From contig CAYOWK010000010.1 of the NCBI GenBank assembly GCA_964407665.1, forward strand, positions 38,475-102,474: DNA of 64,000 bases, read 5' to 3'. The notes under the pieces were generated by a model. The model ran no database searches. It saw only the letters and a program-made list of their open reading frames with translations, and was not told where the DNA came from. The DNA comes from CAYOWK01 sp964407665 (GTDB lineage Bacteria; Pseudomonadota; Alphaproteobacteria; Caulobacterales; Hyphomonadaceae). Below are positions 61,355-64,000 of the stretch, in pieces (the first letter of the stretch is position 1; each line of letters begins with the position of its first letter). Both the position numbers and the translations under genes were made by a program.

Positions 61355-61549
61355 GGGCCAATAGCCGCCACTGACGCCTCCCGATCTTGTCCTGCTCTGC
61401 AGTCAGCGCCGGCCTCGGATCTGGCGCCGCGCTTCTTGCTTCTGGTACACTCTATTGGTGCAAACCTCGCCCACAATCGCCAAACGGGTATACCCAAACA
61501 GGAGCGCTGCAGGGTGAGACTGACCCCGCAGGAGGTTGCCGAAGCGGGA
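61355..61549. repeat. Island repeat, copy C (~195 bp)
   Basis: Full-length partner of copy B. It contains a perfect GGGTATACCC palindrome at 61486-61495. It lies between the barstar-like gene and the TIR-like gene. Confidence 0.85.
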
Positions 61550-61668
61550 CACTAACAACTTCAGGCAGAAGCCGTCTGAAAGCAGAGGTCAGGCGTTTTA
61601 GCCTAGGCAATCTTTTAAGGCGGTGGGCAACACATTGGCGGCGTGTCAGCGCGCGCCAGACGTTAGGC
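61550..61668 (-). other. attC-like segment at the 3' end of the TIR-like gene
   Basis: On the minus strand, GCCTAAC (a perfect RYYYAAC attC end) contains the stop codon of the TIR-like gene, and 112 bases later GTTAGTG stands where GTTRRRY would be (two mismatches). Weak inner symmetry is seen (TCTGGC near one end, TCAGGC near the other). This might be an old cassette boundary. Confidence 0.3.
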
Positions 61669-63144
61669 GCGAACTAAGCCAACGCCTGCCCAATCAATCT
61701 GAAACTCGGCACCTTCAAGTTCCTTGGCCAGTCGGTTTTTCCAGTCGGCTTCATCAAGTGAGATAACAACTACACCTGACAGGTCGGACGGTATCTCAAC
61801 CCTGCCCTTGGTCAGCCCGCACACGTGCTTTCTTTCGAGACGGGCCATGAAGTAACCCATTTCCAAGATGACGTTTTGCCTAGCCCGCCCGTGGGGCTTT
61901 CCTCGCGGCGTTGTGGCCTTTTCCTTCAGACTGCGCCCCTCATCATCTGGCGTCATCAGAACCACTGCAAAGCCAACATCGCTATGGCCCTCCAGTTTCT
62001 CAATGATGGTCCGGCCCTTGCTGGCCTGCTCATCGAGAATGATTGGCTCAAGGCCAAGGTTCTTCAACGCTAGCGTCACCGTATCGCGAGCGCCATGGTC
62101 ATGTCCGTGGACAAGGAAAACTTTGTTGTTGGGTGCTTTCCCCACTGTCGTATTTGCGGTCAACGGTTGCGCGCTTCCAGTCTGCTGCAAGAGGGTCCAA
62201 CGCGCCATCTTGGTCTTCGCATGGGCATCGAACTTCTCCAGTTCACTTGCAATGTGTTTGTGGGGACCTTCACCGCCCATCGCACCGACAAGTTTCGTGA
62301 GCGTGCGATTTGCCTTCACTTGCTCAACGAGCGTGGCAAGGGCAGCCTTGGCCCCCTCTATTGCTGAGGCACGGTCTGCGCCAGCCGCGCTGAATGCGGC
62401 AACGTCATCGGACAGGTATTGTAGGTAAGCCTCTAGCCCCTCCACGATGCTTTTCGTGTACATTTTGAGGCTGGGGCCTGAAATTAGACTACCCTCATGC
62501 GCCCGTCGCGCTTCGATCTCCTCTAACCCACTTTCAATGCGCGCCAACGCGCGGCTTGCCTCATGCTCGGCTTGTGCTCGGAAGTCCTCGGGGCTCGCAG
62601 TGGACACGGTGGGGCCTTTCTCGGTTGAGGGCGGCTGTGCTACGAGCAAATCGCGGTGGGCCTGCGCAACCCGCATCACCTCAGCCTTGGCGGCAACGTC
62701 AGTGCGACCTGCCCACTTGGGCGTATCAGTCTTAGGGACGCCGCGCCCCCGCAGCTTCCTGTCTGTGTCCAATGCATCACCGGAAACCCGGCCAACAAAA
62801 CTTTGCAACAATCCCGCCGAACGATCCAGCGATGAGTACCTTTGAAGCGTTGGATAAGCCCTTGTTTCAACATCCCACCGCTGCATCACTTCATGCGTTT
62901 GGCTGGTGAGGTAGCGGCCAACGGCGTTCCAAAAAATTTGCTGCTGTTGGTCGCCAAAAGTAATGCCGCCGAATGTAATGCGGCCACCCTTGAAGTCCTC
63001 GACGTCCATCGACCGGTTTGGCATGTTTATCTGATGCCAAGGGAATAGCCACTTGTTGTGGAAGCGTAGAAACTCAACCTCAAGGTCACTCGCGAGCCTT
63101 AGCTCAAACGGTGTGGCCGGTATTCGCTCAGATGCCGCAGTCAC
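61663..63144 (-). CDS. Protein with C-terminal TIR-like domain (predicted nucleotide-binding/NADase)
   Basis: 493 residues. The last ~154 (about 340-493) are the TIR-like domain of the PF10137 type: KVFLVHGHDHGARDTV, the LDEQASKGRTIIEKLE block with candidate catalytic Glu around 382-385, VGFAVVLMTPDDEG, RARQNVILEMGYF and EIPSDLSGVVVISLD. Related domains in phage-defence systems cleave NAD+. The first ~330 residues are unlike anything I recognise, with a long helical/coiled region at about 185-335 that could be a sensor. Its stop codon lies within an attC-like end. Probably a stand-alone abortive-infection effector. Confidence 0.85.
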   Translation of the reverse strand: MTAASERIPATPFELRLASDLEVEFLRFHNKWLFPWHQINMPNRSMDVEDFKGGRITFGGITFGDQQQQIFWNAVGRYLTSQTHEVMQRWDVETRAYPTLQRYSSLDRSAGLLQSFVGRVSGDALDTDRKLRGRGVPKTDTPKWAGRTDVAAKAEVMRVAQAHRDLLVAQPPSTEKGPTVSTASPEDFRAQAEHEASRALARIESGLEEIEARRAHEGSLISGPSLKMYTKSIVEGLEAYLQYLSDDVAAFSAAGADRASAIEGAKAALATLVEQVKANRTLTKLVGAMGGEGPHKHIASELEKFDAHAKTKMARWTLLQQTGSAQPLTANTTVGKAPNNKVFLVHGHDHGARDTVTLALKNLGLEPIILDEQASKGRTIIEKLEGHSDVGFAVVLMTPDDEGRSLKEKATTPRGKPHGRARQNVILEMGYFMARLERKHVCGLTKGRVEIPSDLSGVVVISLDEADWKNRLAKELEGAEFQIDWAGVGLVRA

Positions 63145-63229
63145 ATCGCATGTCCTTAGCGTTGCCCGCCCGCAGCCCTTTCGAGGCCGCCGATGCCAGA
63201 TGACTTTTTATCGCCACCGCAATGCCTAG

Positions 63230-63883
63230 TCAGCGGAATATTTCGCCGGTCTCCGCATTGACGTAGATGCGGTTTGCTCTCGTCATACCGCCGCAGTAGG
63301 TAAAATAGACAGGCTCAGCCTTGTAGCTGTTGACCGACTTCATGAAGCCACCTTGCTCCACAAAGTCCTCCGGCGTGCAGGTTCCATCACCAATCAGCTT
63401 TGTGGCCGCTGCCACAAACGCCTGCCGGTGTTGCGCGAAATCGTCGGATGCTGAAATCAGCGCTTCTGCTGCGGTTGCGGTTTCAGCGGGGTCGGCAGGC
63501 CGTACTGAGGTAAGGTCATCCGCTCGCACCCACTCGGCGAATTGACCATCGACAAAGCCGTTTTCGACAGAGCAAGCTTTGGCACCTTCATCGACGTAGG
63601 CACTTTCGCCACCGTTACATGCGCCATCGTAAGGTTCGGTCAATCGAGCCCACCCTTCCCGCTGTTCAAGCACCTTTGCGCTTTCGCGGAAAAACAGCTG
63701 CCCCACCAAACCGCAGGCTTCGGATGGGCAGGTTCGTCGGTCCAGCCGTTCCGATGCGACCCACATCTGCTGCGCCAGCTCAGGACCGGCGCTGACGGAC
63801 GCTGCTGTTGGTGCCGGGACGGGATCAGCCCCACACGCTGCCAGAGTACCTAACGACATTAGGACGCCAACAAGACGACGCAT
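63230..63883 (-). CDS. Lipoprotein with SH3-like domain
   Basis: 217 residues from the ATG at 63883, with GGGGGGA five bases upstream. The signal MRRLVGVLMSLGTLAAC has a lipobox. The SH3-like part (about 38-130) shows RTCPSEACGLVGQLFFRESAKVLEQREGWARL, and the C-terminal half has two further Cys and a closing NRIYVNAETGEIFR. It binds or senses something in the periplasm or outer membrane; no known function. Confidence 0.75.
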   Translation of the reverse strand: MRRLVGVLMSLGTLAACGADPVPAPTAASVSAGPELAQQMWVASERLDRRTCPSEACGLVGQLFFRESAKVLEQREGWARLTEPYDGACNGGESAYVDEGAKACSVENGFVDGQFAEWVRADDLTSVRPADPAETATAAEALISASDDFAQHRQAFVAAATKLIGDGTCTPEDFVEQGGFMKSVNSYKAEPVYFTYCGGMTRANRIYVNAETGEIFR

Positions 63884-64000
63884 GGTTCCCCCCAAGGCTT
63901 GATGTTGGATGTTGACCCACGAACAGCCAACCAGCAAGGGCGGCCCGAAGGCGAAGCGGCAGCGCTCACGACGCGGTGCCTCGCGTCCGTGTACCGGGGT
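63884..64000. other. Right edge, nothing recognised
   Basis: 117 bases with no gene I can support. It holds the GGGGGGA ribosome site of the lipoprotein gene on the minus strand. No second copy of the island attachment site is seen, so the island's right end is not in the window. Confidence 0.5.

Overview
This 64 kb window comes from a high-GC alphaproteobacterium. The evidence is a FixK/FNR-controlled ccoNOQPGHIS cluster, a FixL-type heme-PAS kinase, an HWE kinase and class III alcohol dehydrogenase chemistry. A Caulobacterales/Hyphomonadaceae-like host is my guess, not something the sequence proves. Genes are dense, and almost every long antisense reading frame is a GC-driven shadow. I saw no rRNA, no intact tRNA and no CRISPR array by eye.

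Layout: 1-9.5 kb holds the 3' part of lepA, a large RTX/FG-GAP protein flanked by a small copied piece of lepA, two secreted proteins (one a redoxin/cytochrome c/copper-monooxygenase/EF-hand fusion) and two small genes. 9.6-17.7 kb is metabolic and transport housekeeping: GST, an ABC exporter, 3-hydroxyacyl-CoA dehydrogenase, VOC, CMD plus SDR, PilZ and DUF983. 17.8-23 kb is a TetR-controlled RND efflux pair. 23-27 kb carries PepSY and SOUL proteins and a BtuFCD/FecBCD-type importer. 27-41.5 kb is a respiratory/oxygen-response block: FixL-like hybrid kinase, OmpR-type regulator, complete cbb3 oxidase structural and assembly genes, hemN and an FNR/FixK regulator, with two FNR-type boxes. 41.5-52.2 kb has formaldehyde detoxification genes (fghA, GFA-type, adhC/frmA), small unknown genes, a VapBC pair with its operator, a penicillin-acylase-type amidase and a hybrid kinase.

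From about 52.43 kb to the right edge the sequence changes character: it is visibly more A/T-rich, has more intergenic space and many unknown genes. It begins with a 14-base tRNA-Ser 3'-end-like direct-repeat candidate, followed by a P4-type tyrosine integrase, an unknown 233-residue gene, an excisionase-like HTH gene and an unclassified reverse transcriptase. Then come a DUF2971 protein, a serine recombinase with a palindrome-rich site, an HWE kinase, small orphan genes (one barstar-like) each followed by copies of a ~195 bp repeat, and a protein with a C-terminal TIR-like domain. I read this as an integrated island carrying candidate defence genes. The reverse transcriptase and the TIR-like effector are the best candidates for an undescribed system. 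The island seems to run past the right end of the window.
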